Shown one piece after another: positions 53,141 through 64,000 of a DNA stretch of 64,000 nt. The first letter of the stretch is position 1. Each line of letters begins with the position of its first letter. Where the stretch lies: NCBI GenBank assembly GCA_037974965.1, contig JBBPFI010000016.1, positions 496,001 to 560,000 of the forward strand, written 5' to 3'. The notes under the pieces were generated by a model. That model was not told where the DNA came from, ran no database searches, and saw only the letters and a list, made by a program, of their open reading frames with translations. This DNA is from Dacryopinax spathularia (Eukaryota > Basidiomycota > Dacrymycetes > Dacrymycetales > Dacrymycetaceae). Position numbers and translations under genes: made by a program.

Positions 53141-53944
53141 GCTGGACAAGCGGCACGGGTGTAGACTGTTAGATCCCTGAGCATGTAACGGGCCTCATGA
53201 TACCGATTGCTCTGCACCCCGTGATACCAGCACGGCTTGCTGGTGGGTAGCCGTTTTGCGGACAAGTTGGCCCTCGAACAGTTGGCTTTCCGGAATGTGC
53301 ATCATTTTCGCATTGCATTCTCGATGAACACACTACATGTCGTGACGTGTACAGGATCTCGTGATCACGGCCCAAACGACCAATCGGTAACTAAGCAAGG
53401 TTCTTATGGAACTCATCACCCCCTTTGTCATTTTTGTGCAGCGGGTGCAACACTCGCTCGAATCACTAGATTCGCCAGCTTCGTATCTCCTCAAACGGAA
53501 CCACGCGCGCTTCTTCACCTCTTCACCAGCACACTCTGCGAGAAGCTGGTTCACAATCACTACGCCAGCGGCCAGACCCCACCCGATGTTGTGTTCTGTG
53601 ACGGGTGAAGGACAAGGCCAATCTCATCCGCCTTGTCCAGGAGCTCGCACTTGTCCAGGAGCTCGCACCCTGAAGGCGAGCCTCCTCACGGGGAGGAGGG
53701 GGGGCACGGCCCATGATGAGCTGCGAGAGATGGGGATAAAGATGGTGTACGTAAGTTGTTTGGCCGATGAGCAGAGACCGTACCCTCATTTGATTGCTAT
53801 TCAGATCCCCCCTGGGTTACGCGGGTAGGTGCACTTTGGGCCTGGCCCATGCGTTTACGACGTTGGCGAGAGACCGGACGGACGAGGTCTTGGTATTGGG
53901 CATGATAGCAAAGCTAATTGATCCAGTTTGCAGGCATCGTGTGG
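53141..53944. other. Intergenic, with an 18-bp tandem duplication
   Basis: Between convergent genes. It contains two adjacent copies of ttgtccaggagctcgcac at 53633-53668. Overlapping frames here have no domain character. Confidence 0.4.
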
Positions 53945-55432
53945 CTAATCCGTCTTCCTATACATCATCCAGGAACAACGTAAAACATGCCTCAGCACAA
54001 AGGACATCAGGGCCGAAAACGTAAGGTTATGTCTCTGAGACTCGTCGGCCAACTCGTATAGTTCGAGCTCGAGCTCGTCCGATGTTTTAGGCGAGAGAAT
54101 TCCTTTTTGCACCATCATGTCAGCGAGTTTCTCTTGGTACTTCTGCCCGTCGCGGCTTGTTCGGAAGAGGAAGTATCTTCGATTTCGCCGCCAAGAAGGT
54201 TCAATTCTAGTGTTGTCCATATCGATGAGGACAAGGCGATGGTCGCCCTGGGTGATGACAATGTTGTGTAGGCCAAGATCGATGGGAAAGAAGATGCGGC
54301 CTGTCTGGCCAGGCTTGCGCATGACTAGCGCAACGCTAATAACCCAGCAAAGCAGCTCTGCTATGACCCGGGAATAAGCGTGTTGTAAGACGGCAGGTTC
54401 GTCTCTAGCGTATACATAGTCCAAATGTCCTCTGGCCATCGCTTGGAGCCATTGTGAGGCGGTGTGATAGGTCCTGTAGTTCCGTGGTTGGCGCTCCACT
54501 ACAGGGCCAAGTCGGGGAGAGAACGTAGACGGTCCCAGTCTGACTTCAGTAAGGTCGGTTATCGGGAAATACAGTCGCTTGCGTCCAGTCCGAGGGCTGA
54601 CGATTTCTGTCTCCTGCCCGGCAAAGTAGAGGCTACCGATGCCTTCGAGGTCCGAGCGCACTTCATACAGTGGACGCAGTAGCTCAGCGACCGCCTCCAT
54701 CTCCACTGGCTGCGCAGTGGCAATACCCGGCTGTACGAGGTAGTCTTCCGCTACACATCCGTCCAGCTACAACCGTGTAAGCGATCTTGTTATTCGAAGG
54801 ACAGCGATGAGGTGACGCAAGAGGCATGTCCAACTCACGTATTCCTGTATCGACGCAAGACCATGCTCAGTGTTCCAATACCCGTGGACGGCCGGGACGG
54901 AAGCACCCGCTCGGCGCAGGTACACTAAAGTGGCAAGCTGTCGAAGGCAGGTAGGTGTGAGTGTGGTGACGATGACAGGCAATTGCGGCTGCACTCACTT
55001 GCGATATCTCGAAACCCTTAGACTGCATGGCTTGCACCCGCATCTCCTCTGGTTGGCAAGGGGATTGCACACGTATCGCAAATAGACGGCCATCTTTCAT
55101 CTCTGCCTTGAAAACCTGATTCAAGCGGTTGAGAGGATACCGTGAGGACAGAGAGGGGAACGACAAGCCTCATGGTAGTTCCCTGATGCACGGTGCGATA
55201 TCAGCAAGGAGGGAACCAGAACCCAACCCGAAATGAGCAGTCGAGGACTATCGCGCACCTTCACCGGCCCGAGTCAGACTGGCGATCTCGCAGTCATACA
55301 CAGAGGGAAGCGTGTCTTGGATCTCGCCCTCCCAATCGTAACCTGCCGATTCGATCTGGGGCGCAGAATCCGTCAGGTATCAGCAGATGGATCTAAAAGC
55401 CTTCGGACTTTGAGCTCACGTACAGAAGCCAT
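53945..55432 (-). CDS. Protein-kinase-like (aminoglycoside-phosphotransferase-fold) protein
   Basis: Five exons (55424-55432, 55259-55355, 54999-55168, 54839-54937, 53945-54766) give 398 residues; the first exon codes only Met-Ala-Ser. The N-lobe is seen as LNQVFKAEMKDGRLFAIRVQ, with Arg where the ATP-binding Lys is usual. A linker follows with VPAVHGYWNTEHGLASIQEY. The C-lobe has FFPIDLGLHNIVITQGDHRL followed by VLIDMDNTRIEPSW, which match the catalytic loop (D-x-x-x-x-N) and the metal-binding Asp of APH-like fungal kinases. Many such proteins exist in fungi with unknown small-molecule substrates. The Arg swap may mean altered ATP binding or a pseudokinase. Confidence 0.75.
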
Positions 55433-56250
55433 AGCAAATGTCTGCAGGTCAGGCGCAAGGAGAATCCACACAAGAAGCCGCCGAACGGTACTCGACCACT
55501 GCCCTCTCCTCAAGGGTACAGTGAGTAATCATGAAGCAATGGAGATGCAGGCAGTTCAAAGAGGCACATTGGCAGACTGATACGGTTTACCGCGGGATGA
55601 CGGGATGAAGACCGGATTCAAATCCCCAGCCTGGCGAGGGAATGAAAGAAAGCGAATGTCAAGGAAACACCTTGGCAATGATCTCATATTCCAGCAAAAA
55701 TGTACTCGCACACTGGAGTCAGTGTATACACAGCAGATGCAGGGTACACATGAGTGTATCAGGTTGTTGGCTGTCGATGTTTGCTCTGGGATTGGTCAGA
55801 TGACTCCGTGTTACATCGATGGATTGATGCGGCCTGGCTTCAAACCACCATATATTTAGGACCAGTCACTCACTCACTTCCACCCCAGAATAGCTTCGAT
55901 GCAATGGACCCACGACCTCGGAGCATGGATCGATTGTCCTATTATTCGCACTGCTTTGGACGTGGTTCTATCGTGGTGTCGACGAGGGGTACGTTCCACG
56001 TGTGAGAACGCGCATGGACATCGACATGGGACACGAAAGCGAAAGACAATGCACGTGACCGAAGTACCTTGACCAAGAGCTTGTCCTCAGTATTGGTAAC
56101 AACCATCAACTCGCACGTCCATGTACCAGATGTTGCAGGCATCCGTCCCCTGGTTCTCGGTGTTCCCATGCTGGTCAGACTGTTTAAAAGAGCTTGGAGC
56201 GGAATATCGGCCATATCATTACTAATTGTCCCTGGTTCGACTGCCTCGAC
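55433..56250. other. Intergenic
   Basis: Divergent gap between the kinase-like gene and reductase copy 5. A tttaaaa box near 56182 is a possible TATA element for the latter. No gene seen. Confidence 0.35.
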
Positions 56251-57365
56251 ATGCCTGCTCTCGCACCCGGATCCCTCATCGTCGTCGTCGGCCTAACAGG
56301 CTACATCGCCTCGCACATCGGTCTCCAAGCCTTGAAGTCCGGGTACAAAGTCCGCGGTACCGTCCGCTCTCTCCCAAAGGCCGAGGAGCTACGCGCAGCG
56401 TACGAGAAAGAAGGCGTGGACCTCTCAGGCGACAAGCTATCTTTCGTGACTCTCGACGACCTGCTCAGCGAGGCTCAGTTTGAGAATGCTTTCGCTGGCG
56501 CGGACGGTGTGATCCATCCGGCCGTGCCGAACTTCATGAATGACAACTTGATCGAGGAGATCATCCAGTCCACTATCATCCCCCTCAAAGCGGCCGCAAA
56601 AGCGGGCGTGAAGCGGTTCGTCCTGACCGGCACGCTCGTGGCTGCTGTCATGCCCGGTAACCCGAACCTCAAACCGGGCCAAGTGATAACGGACAAGGAC
56701 TGGAACGAGGCTGGCATACACGCCTATGAGCATGCGACCGAGGAGGTGAAGCACTCGTTCCGGTATCCGCTGCTGAAGTATACGGCTGGGAAGGTGTTGG
56801 CGGAGAAGGAAGCTTGGAAATTCATGGAGACGCAGTCGGTCAGTTCGCGAATATTGGGTTGTCGCTGACCTGAAGCTGATTGATCCTCAGCCGCCTTTCG
56901 AGCTGACCGTCATACTGCCCGCTATGAACTGGGGCCCGAAACTGTTCGGTCCTCCAGTAACTTCCCTGACATGGTTGGACGCCCTCCTGAAAGGCGACCC
57001 GACCTGGCTCTCCGTCCCGCCTCGTAAATCCCATTCTTCTTTCCCCCTCCAACCCTCTGATTCTAGATGCCATGGTAGATTATCTCATCGACGTCCGAGA
57101 CGACGCCAAACTGCACACCATCTCCCTCTCCGCCCCAGAAGCAGTCGGCCGCCGTCTTTGGGCCGCCGCCCAGCCAGTAGGGTGGAACCGGGTCCTCTCC
57201 ATCCTCCGCACACATTTTCCCACTGCGCCAATTCCTGAAAATAGGCCGGAGTCGCAGGTTGATCCGTGTCCGTGGAGAATCGATAATTTTCTAGAAGAGA
57301 GATTGCTGGGGGGATGGGTCGGGTTTGAAGAGTGTATTGTGGACGCGGCCAGGAGTTTGGGGTAG
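56251..57365 (+). CDS. Extended-SDR reductase, copy 5
   Basis: Three exons (56251-56838, 56891-57023, 57067-57365; phases 0 and 1) give 339 residues. The Rossmann start is VVVGLTGYIASHIGLQALK; substrate-loop region GVIHPAVPNFMND; FVLTGTLVAAV lacks the Ser-Thr-Met of copies 1 and 3; Tyr/Lys is YTAGKVLAEKEAW. The second exon opens PPFELTVILPAMNWGPKLFG, and the third HAMVDYLIDVRDDAKLH in place of the WYVDVRD of the other copies. It pairs with copy 4 (QPVGWNRVLSILR, VDPCPWRIDN). Its 3' end lies only 65 bp from the convergent PXR1 gene. Confidence 0.88.
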
Positions 57366-57430
57366 GATTCGACCGTGAATACGTAACATGAGAGGATGTA
57401 GAGAATATACATGTACAGAAGCACGAGGGA

Positions 57431-59430
57431 TCAAGCTTCCGAAGTCTTGCGCTTCTTCTTCTTCCGCCTCTCGCCCTCAACCACAGCTCTCTGCTCCTCA
57501 GCGCTGGGCTCGGCGTCTCGCTCAGCTTTTCGCTTCTTTTTCTTCTTCTCCTTCCCCTCAGCATCGACTGCCGGTGCTGGTGCATTATTCGGAACGATAG
57601 GGGCGACGGTAGGTGCAGCCTCCTCAGACCGCTTCTTCTTTTTCTTCTTCTTTTCAGCTTCATCGGCAGGAACGACAGAGGCAGGTTCCGCAGGAGCCCC
57701 CTCATTCTCCAGCTCATGCTTCCGCTTCTTCTTCTTCTCTTTCTTCTCGCCCTCTACCGGCGCTGAAGGAACCTCGCTAGGCTCGGCGATGGTCTCGCTC
57801 TCGGCGACATGTTTCTTCTTCTTCTTCTTTCGCTCGCCCTCTTCGGGCGCTGGTTGGGACCAAGCTGCGAGGGCATCATCGTGCTTGCGCTTCTTCTTGC
57901 TTTCCTTCTCCTTCGAGGAAGAACCGACGGCATCTGGCAAGTTCGTCTCGGCAACCGGCTGTTGGGGCACGGAGGTCGAGGCAGGAGCAGAATCCGCCTC
58001 CAACTGAGAAGATTCCTTCCGCTTCTTCTTCTTCTCCTTCTTTGCCGGTTTCTCTGCCTCCGTAATAGCTTCAACCTCCTTCAAGCTGGTCGCGGCTGCC
58101 CTTTCTTCCAGCCCCTCTTGTCGGGAGACAGGTTCCTCCTCCTTCGGAATAGCAGGCCTGAACCCCAACCCCCTCCCCGCGCCCAAGCCCCTCCCAAACC
58201 CTAATCCCATGCCCAATCCCATCCCCTGTCTCTCGTCCTCCTGCTCATCCCGCTTCTCTCCTCCCTCAGGAGGTGTAGAAGCTCCCGAGGCCTGGGGAGA
58301 GGAGTCGCCAGAAGCAGGCGCAGACAAGCCGAGCTTAGCTCGCATTTTTTGCTTGAAGTAGTCTGCTACGCTTAGGGTCGAGGTGGAGACTTTGATCATC
58401 TCCTCTTCTTTCTCCTCTTCCTCCTCCCCTTCCTTTTCCCCTTCCTGTGCCTTTCCATCCTCCTTCCCATCGCTTCCCCCACCCGGGGCTGCGAGGCGAG
58501 GCGTACTCGTCCCCGATAGAGTAGGGAACGCAGCTGGCACTTCTTCGTCCCCTGATCGTAGGGATGGTGTACCGGGTAGGGAGGCGGGCGCGCTGGCTAT
58601 GCCGAGGATCTCGCTCACTGCTCTCGAGTCGGATTTTGCGAGGGATTTTGCGCGGAGGAAGCGGGAGCGATGCCTATTTTACCTTGTCAGCCAAAGCTTA
58701 CGAAGGAAGAGGAGGGAGTGAGTAAGGAGGAGAGAGACGGGAACGTACGCTAATCTGCGAGGGACGGCAGATGCCGGGGTGGTCGTGCTCACTGTCGTCG
58801 TTGTCGTTGTCGTAGTCGTAGTGACCGTCTTCTCCTCAGCATCCGAGTCGGAGTCGGACTCGCTCGAGCTACTGGAAGCATCCGACCCCGACCTCTTCCT
58901 CTTCTTCCCCTTCCCTTTCGTCTCCTCCACCACGACCCGATCCTCCACACTCACCCCCTCCTCCCCATTAGCCCTATGAAACCCCCTCACCCTGATCGTC
59001 TCCTCCACCCTCACATCCCCCTCCCCCTCCCCCTCCCCTTCCTCTCCAGCCTCAGCAGACTGTTGCTGCGAATTCAACCGCCTCAACAACCCATCAAACT
59101 CCCTCCCCGCTCTCCCGTCCCGATCCTCCTTCCCCCCCACCTTAGCCCCGATGCCCAGAGCGTCAAGTTTATGCGCGACGCGGATATAGTCTGTCAGCCC
59201 TTGGCCTGTGAGGCCTAGGGTGGCGCCGGATGACCAGCCGAGTTTCGAGAGGTAGGCATGGCCGAATCGGGATGCGTCTGTCGAGCTTTGGTTAGCACGT
59301 GTGCCAGTGGGCGGCGGAGAGGGGACGAGGAGGAGGAGGAAGACGGAGGGAGGGACGTACCGTTCTTCCAAGCCAAGTTCCGAGGATCAGCTTGGATCTT
59401 CTGCTTGACTTTCCTATCCGCCAAACCCAT
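57431..59430 (-). CDS. PXR1: G-patch ribosome-biogenesis/telomerase-inhibitor protein Pxr1 (PinX1-like)
   Basis: Three exons (59361-59430, 58749-59277, 57431-58673) give 613 residues, longer than yeast Pxr1 because of added low-complexity parts. The start MGLADRKVKQKIQADPRNLA leads to the G-patch FGHAYLSKLGWSSGATLG. A conserved HRSRFLRAKSLAKSD block and SVADYFKQKMRAKLGL follow. The C-terminal third has repeated Lys tracts (KEKKKKRK, KKKKKKHV) typical of the nucleolar KKE/D tail. Pxr1 stimulates the Prp43 helicase in rRNA processing and limits telomerase. A run of ten Thr (around 58775-58830) is an expandable codon repeat. Confidence 0.9.
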
Positions 59431-59809
59431 TGTCGCCTTGAAATCAAACTCTATGACCCAGCCAATGCCAGAGAACGAGGCGCTGGACCAGTACGAGCAG
59501 AAGATGGGAGGCACCCTGACAATCCCGCCCAAAAATTCCTAACCCGCGCCTCCAGCGCGTGATTCCCACAAAGTCCAGTGGCTGTGCCTCGATTCCAAAG
59601 CGCTAACCGCATGCCTTCCTTTTATGGCGAACGCGCGCGGGAGGAGTGATGCGCCCAAAAAACGCGCTCGGCCCTGCCCGCTCCAGGCTGAAACGCAGGC
59701 GCTCGAGGGGTGATAAAGTCTTGAAGGGTTGTTGAGCGACTGTCCTGCTCGTTCTTCCCATCTATCTGCTTGAAGTTGGTGAAGACTATCCAAGTCGACG
59801 TTAGGGAAG
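59431..59809. other. Divergent intergenic region
   Basis: 379 bp between PXR1 and the ketoacyl-CoA reductase gene; no coding sequence. Confidence 0.4.
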
Positions 59810-61154
59810 ATGTCGACCCACTATACGAGACCGACGCTCTATGCTAAGCCAGGCGATGTCCGTACGTCCCCCCTCCTCCCAGCTCCCCCATGGTCCGCGT
59901 ACTGACGGCTGCATGGAATGGTAGTGTTCGAACACCCTATCGCCGCTCTCGCCCTCGCCGGCCTGGGGTGCTTCGTCCTAGCCTATCATATCCTCAAGCT
60001 CGTCCGCGTCCTTCTCCAGACTTTCGTAGTTCCTGGGATTCCCGTGCGTGCCCCTCCCCTCCACCTTCTATCCACTACAGAAGAGCATGCTGACCTCGAG
60101 CGGGGTAGTTATCGAAATTCGGCGCGAAGAAAGGAGCTTGGGCAGTCGTGACGGGCGCTACGGACGGCCTGGGGAAAGAGTTCGCCCTCCAGCTAGCTGG
60201 GAAAGGGTTCAACGTCTTCCTCGCTAGTCGGAGCGCTGAGAAGCTCGGCGTCGTAGCAGGGGAGATCGGTGCGCCTCTCTGCTGCTTTCTTTCTAGGACT
60301 GTATAGCTTACTGTGAGGTTCGGCGCGCGTGTAGAGAGCAAGTACCCGGGAGTGAAGACCAAGACGCACGCTATTGATTTTTCTACGAGTGACGCGAAGG
60401 CTTGGAACGCCCTTGAACAAGCATTCGGAGACTTGGAAATAACAGTACTCGGTACGCCCTTCCCTTCCCCCTCACCCCCAATCGCCGTAGCCAACCCAAG
60501 CCGCACAGTAAACAACGTCGGCAAATCATACGACATGCCCACCAACTTCGCCGACCACCCTCTAGCGGAAGACGAATCCATCATCCACATAAACATCCTC
60601 TCCATAATCCGCATAACGCACCTCCTCCTCCCTCGCATGCTCGCTTCGCACCGCGGGCTAATCCTCAACATCGGTTCTTTCTCCGGCGCTTTCCCCAGCC
60701 CGATGCTCTCGACCTATTCAGGCGCCAAGGCATTCTTGCAAGCCTGGTCGCAGTGCCTTACCGCCGAGACCGCCGGCTCTGGCGTACATGTTCAGCTAGT
60801 GAACGCCTACTTTGTCGTCTCGAACCTCTCCAAGATCCGCCGTGCCTCCCTGATCGCCCCTACCGCCAAGTCCTACGTCAGGAGCGTGTTGAGTAAAATT
60901 GGTGTGCCGTGTGGCAGTTTGGGGAGGTATGGGAGTACGACGCCCTACTGGAGTCACGCGGTGGGGGATTGGCTCGTGGGGGGTTATGCGCCCCAGGGGG
61001 TGTTGTTTTCGTATATCAACAGTGCGTGTCTGCTCTCCCAGACTCCTTCTCCCCTGTCTATTTGGATTTCGTGGACTGATTGGGTGTAGATATGCATAAG
61101 GATATCAGGCGGAGGGCGCTGAGGAAACAGGAGAGGTTGGCGAAGCAGCAGTGA
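59810..61154 (+). CDS. IFA38: Very-long-chain 3-oxoacyl-CoA reductase
   Basis: Six exons (59810-59861, 59925-60043, 60109-60268, 60335-60451, 60509-61021, 61090-61154) give 341 residues. An N-terminal membrane segment ([18 protein letters not shown]) is followed by the SDR core: [29 protein letters not shown], active-site Ser in [12 protein letters not shown] and the YSGAK Tyr/Lys pair. The Lys-rich end ([15 protein letters not shown]) suits ER retention. The enzyme does the first reduction of the fatty-acid elongation cycle on the ER for sphingolipid chains. A donor at 59862 was chosen because it restores [12 protein letters not shown]. Well conserved, single copy. Confidence 0.94.
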
Positions 61155-62060
61155 GCCGCTCGCGCTATTCACTAGAGAAGGGCGCATACATGTGGTAGAA
61201 GCAGATGGGCCAGTTGAGGAAAACGAGCGTCCCGCAAAAGTCATGGGTCGCTTTAGTTGCTGTTGTGACAGGTTGGCCTGGACTGAAGGCCAGTAACTAT
61301 ACGTACATACGTAGATAAAACCAACGCAATCTTATCTCCCCCTCCAATCGATTATCTATAACAGCCTGGCCCGTCTTGGCCCTAATGGCTGCTAAGCACT
61401 CCCGGCCAAAGGCCACCCATACAACCGTCTCCGCAACCCCGCACAGCTTGCTTAGTCAGCTTCTCTTCACCGCAACACCCGCTCCTTCCGCGTCACCATC
61501 GACCGAAAAAAGGCCAAGGGTCGAGTCAGCGGAAGTCTAGCCCGATGGAAGACAATGGACAAGACGAGAAGGACGAGAATGGTAACCCACCCATCCCCTC
61601 TTTTTGCTTCACGACGCACCGATTTGCGGGCGAGCCAGAGTCTGTGGTCGTGCGGGCGAGTGGGCCTTAAGTAAAGCCTGGAGGCTGCGCTTTGAGGGGG
61701 TGACGACCTTACGCCCGCTTTTATCGCGACGTACGTATTTGTACGTCTAGTACGTGTACGTGAGTGGGACAGGGAGGTAGCTACCAAGGCCAGCTACTCC
61801 AGTTGTTCGGTTTGGTCGTCCGGTTTGCTGGGCTGGCACGGGCTGAGGGGGGGGGGGGCGGCGTATATTATCCTCCCCCTTTTTAGAGGAGCAGAGGGAG
61901 AGTGACTCGTACGTTTTGCTCTTGCCCCTGTTCTGGCCTGGCTGCCTGCACATCGACCTCCCCTCAACTACGACTACCTCGACGGCTTCACACGTTCACG
62001 CCTTCACGCCCCCTCGAAGCTCGAACGCACGCACATACCGAACGTGAAGGACAGCACGCG
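61155..62060. other. Intergenic
   Basis: Tandem plus-strand genes flank 0.9 kb with a run of 12 G near 61847-61858 and no accepted gene. A 106-codon minus frame (61467-61787) was considered and set aside. Confidence 0.4.
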
Positions 62061-63212
62061 ATGTTCGAGCCGCCCATGCGATCCTCCTCCCTCCCCCTCA
62101 GCAGAGGCCGAGTCCGCTCTCGGGCAGACTCCGTCCAGAAGCCCTCCCTCCCAGTCCGGAGAGTCTACACGCTCAAAGAGTATCTCGCGAGTTGTCGACA
62201 GAGCGCTATGCGATCCAGTAGCAGTGGGGAACTGGTGCGTCCCTCCCTCTTCATCGTTGACAGAAGGAGGCTGATGAAGGAACAGAGTGAAGACGACGAG
62301 GACGAAGCTGCTTCTTCTTCGGAGGCGGGGGGGTCGTTCTCCTCCATACCGGAAAGCGACGACGAGGACGACGCCGACTCGGCAATGGAAGACGCACCAG
62401 ACGACTCCCTTCCCCCCTACTCGCCTAGCGACCCAATCGCCTCCACTTCCACATCCACTCCCACCTCCGCTCCCCCCGTACCGCCCAAACCAGACCCACT
62501 CGAAAGCTACATCACCCGTGTCTGTTCTCGCTGGGAAGAGAAGAACGGCTGGATGTACTCCCTCTTCCCTAAACATCCTTCCTATGGCGGGAGGGACTGG
62601 GTAGTGCGATACGGCTCGCAGGGTTACGTCAGAGCGTGGTATAGCGTCGTACGTCCCCCCCTCTCCTCTCCTGTCCTCCCCAACACTAACACCCCAACGT
62701 AGCGCATACCCGGCCCGAGCGACACATTCGACCCCCTCTTCTGGAGCTGGTTCAACACCCAGTCCCTCACCTTCTCCGAGCTCGAGGCTTTGGGGATGGA
62801 GTTCCTCTCTTCTGCCGCTGGGTCGGAGGGGGAACAGGGTAGGGAAAGGGAACTGGATTTCCCGAGATGGGATTTGACGACGCCGGTGGAAGATGAGGAT
62901 TGGGAGAATTTGCTGCATTATGGGTCGTGGGAGACGCCGGCTGTTAGGGTTGTACCGCCTCCGCCTTCGACTTCCTCTTACCCTTCTACTTTCGCTGATG
63001 ATGAGAGGGAAAGAGAGGGGAGGACGGTAGCGGAAGCCCTGGAGCAGGAGGAAAGGAGGGACAAGAGCCTGCTTTGGCCGGGACTTGTGAGGGACGTCAA
63101 GGATGCGGGATTGCGAGTGGGGTGGACGAGGAGGGAAAGAGGCAGGTGGGAGAGGCTGAGGGAACGGGAGAGGGAGGTGGGGAGGATGGTGGATCATATT
63201 CTTAGGATGTGA
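62061..63212 (+). CDS. Hypothetical acidic protein, 365 residues
   Basis: Two exons (62061-62648, 62703-63212; phase 0). The N-terminus is Ser/Arg-rich (SRGRVRSRADSVQKPS) with a short helix VYTLKEYLASCRQSAMRSS. A long acidic, Ser/Pro-rich stretch follows (EDDEDEAASSSEAGG). A folded part begins at LESYITRVCSRWEEKNGWMY and contains RDWVVRYGSQGYVRAWYSV. After the intron come FDPLFWSWFNTQSLTFSELE and a charged helical end. No membrane span, signal peptide or known motif. Function unknown; splicing is well supported by the frame. Confidence 0.7.
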
Positions 63213-64000
63213 GATAATGGCTCGCGAGGAGCTGACTGCTGGTTGATGCACTGTATATTATCATATGAAGTTACCAAAGGGAAATGAGAAACGTTAATCA
63301 TCTTCTTGACTGTTTGCGTGGTCGAAGAGATCGCTCTCCCTGCGTGCGGGGTGCTGTATGCGTCTCGGACTGGTTTGATAACCCGTATTCTTATGGATTA
63401 CGCGTGCTCCGAGTCAGGAACGCCCATTTGGGTGCATATATGCGCGCGGCCTGACAGACGGGTAGCGCACCCGGGAGACTATCCAACTTAGTGCGAAGAC
63501 GAGTCTGCGTAACGTTATACGTGGAGCCAAGTGGAACTTCGATCAGTAGTCCCTGAAGAGGAAAGGATCCATCGCGACTTTTCGTTCGGACAGGCAGACT
63601 GTGCCATGATTATTGTTGAAAACACCGGCTCATGTTCACTCCGGTGGTCGTCGAGGCGGGCGATGTTGCTGTCCGAATTGCACGCCGTCGTGCAGATGCA
63701 TCGCAGGGAGATCGTTCATTCCCGGGCTGCAGTGCCTCGAGTATATAGTGGTCCAAAATGAATACTGGATGTAGCAACCGCAACATACGTGGGATGGTAC
63801 GTTCCGGCGGCAGAGACACGCAAGAGAGCCAGGATGGAGGTGTGCTTGCGAAGAACAGTTTAGACTCAGAGTGGCCATCCGTAGCTCGTCAATCGGTCCG
63901 ACCTGTCTCAGCGTTGTTGGCACAGTCGTATCAACGAATGCATCTAGAATTGGTTGGAGAGACACTGACATGCTATATAGCGGCTCGAAAGGACAATCCC
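63213..64000. other. Intergenic to the right edge
   Basis: 788 bp with short frames only. A gene may begin beyond the edge. Nothing recognised. Confidence 0.35.

Noticed and set aside
53237-53828. Two plus-strand frames of 123-140 codons
   Set aside because: They lie in the convergent gap, overlap each other, and contain an 18-bp tandem repeat but no domain features.
61467-61787. 106-codon minus frame with a hydrophobic stretch (WVTILVLLVLSIVF)
   Set aside because: No family, no splice support, Arg/Ser-rich remainder; could be a small membrane protein but evidence is too thin.
1-64000. CRISPR array, bacterial operons, or viral genes
   Set aside because: No spaced repeats; gene structure is eukaryotic with spliceosomal introns; no viral proteins seen.
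1-64000. Classical secondary-metabolite cluster
   Set aside because: Methyltransferase, reductases and hydrolases are present but no polyketide, peptide or terpene synthase, P450 or cluster transporter was found.

Overview
The window is fungal nuclear DNA and most likely basidiomycete. Most genes are split by short introns (about 45-80 nt) with GTACGT/GTGCGT-type donors. The DNA is GC-rich, intergenic gaps are small, and the gene set is typically fungal (Pxr1, Ifa38, clathrin light chain, GATA factor, GT61, GH5). I cannot place the species; a Tremellomycetes-like yeast or mould is a guess from intron style. Exon joins given here were worked out by hand from donor/acceptor sites, frame continuity and comparison between paralogues in the window.

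Left part (1-16.6 kb): the start of a secreted six-hairpin-glycosidase-like protein (cut by the edge), an orphan seven-TM protein, an O-methyltransferase, two unrecognised genes in divergent orientation, a membrane-anchored TAP-type alpha/beta hydrolase, a GT61 glycosyltransferase and an aldo/keto reductase. Middle left (17-28 kb): two tandem secreted isochorismatase-fold hydrolases, an amidase-signature enzyme and a large GATA-finger regulator. Middle (29-45 kb): a possible OB-fold protein, a third isochorismatase-fold gene, clathrin light chain, three tandem NAD(P)-dependent reductases of one family (one broken by a stop codon), a GH5 glycosidase, two divergent small heat-shock proteins and a fourth reductase. 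At 45.6-48.0 kb lies a nested transposon: a pogo-like element with a frameshifted transposase sits inside an older, MITE-like element that carries telomere-like repeats. Right part (48.8-63.2 kb): monoacylglycerol lipase, a second TAP-type hydrolase, a kinase-like (APH-fold) protein, a fifth reductase, Pxr1, 3-ketoacyl-CoA reductase and an unrecognised protein.

The striking theme is local duplication of accessory enzymes between single-copy housekeeping genes: five reductases with the same two intron positions, three isochorismatase-fold hydrolases with the same catalytic-core introns, and two TAP-type hydrolases. Several have clear TATA boxes 60-120 bp upstream, as expected of inducible genes. 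Together with the methyltransferase, amidase, aldo/keto reductase and glycosidases they suggest a region for handling small environmental substrates. No single pathway can be assigned from sequence alone, and I see no polyketide, peptide or terpene synthase, so a classical secondary-metabolite cluster is not supported.
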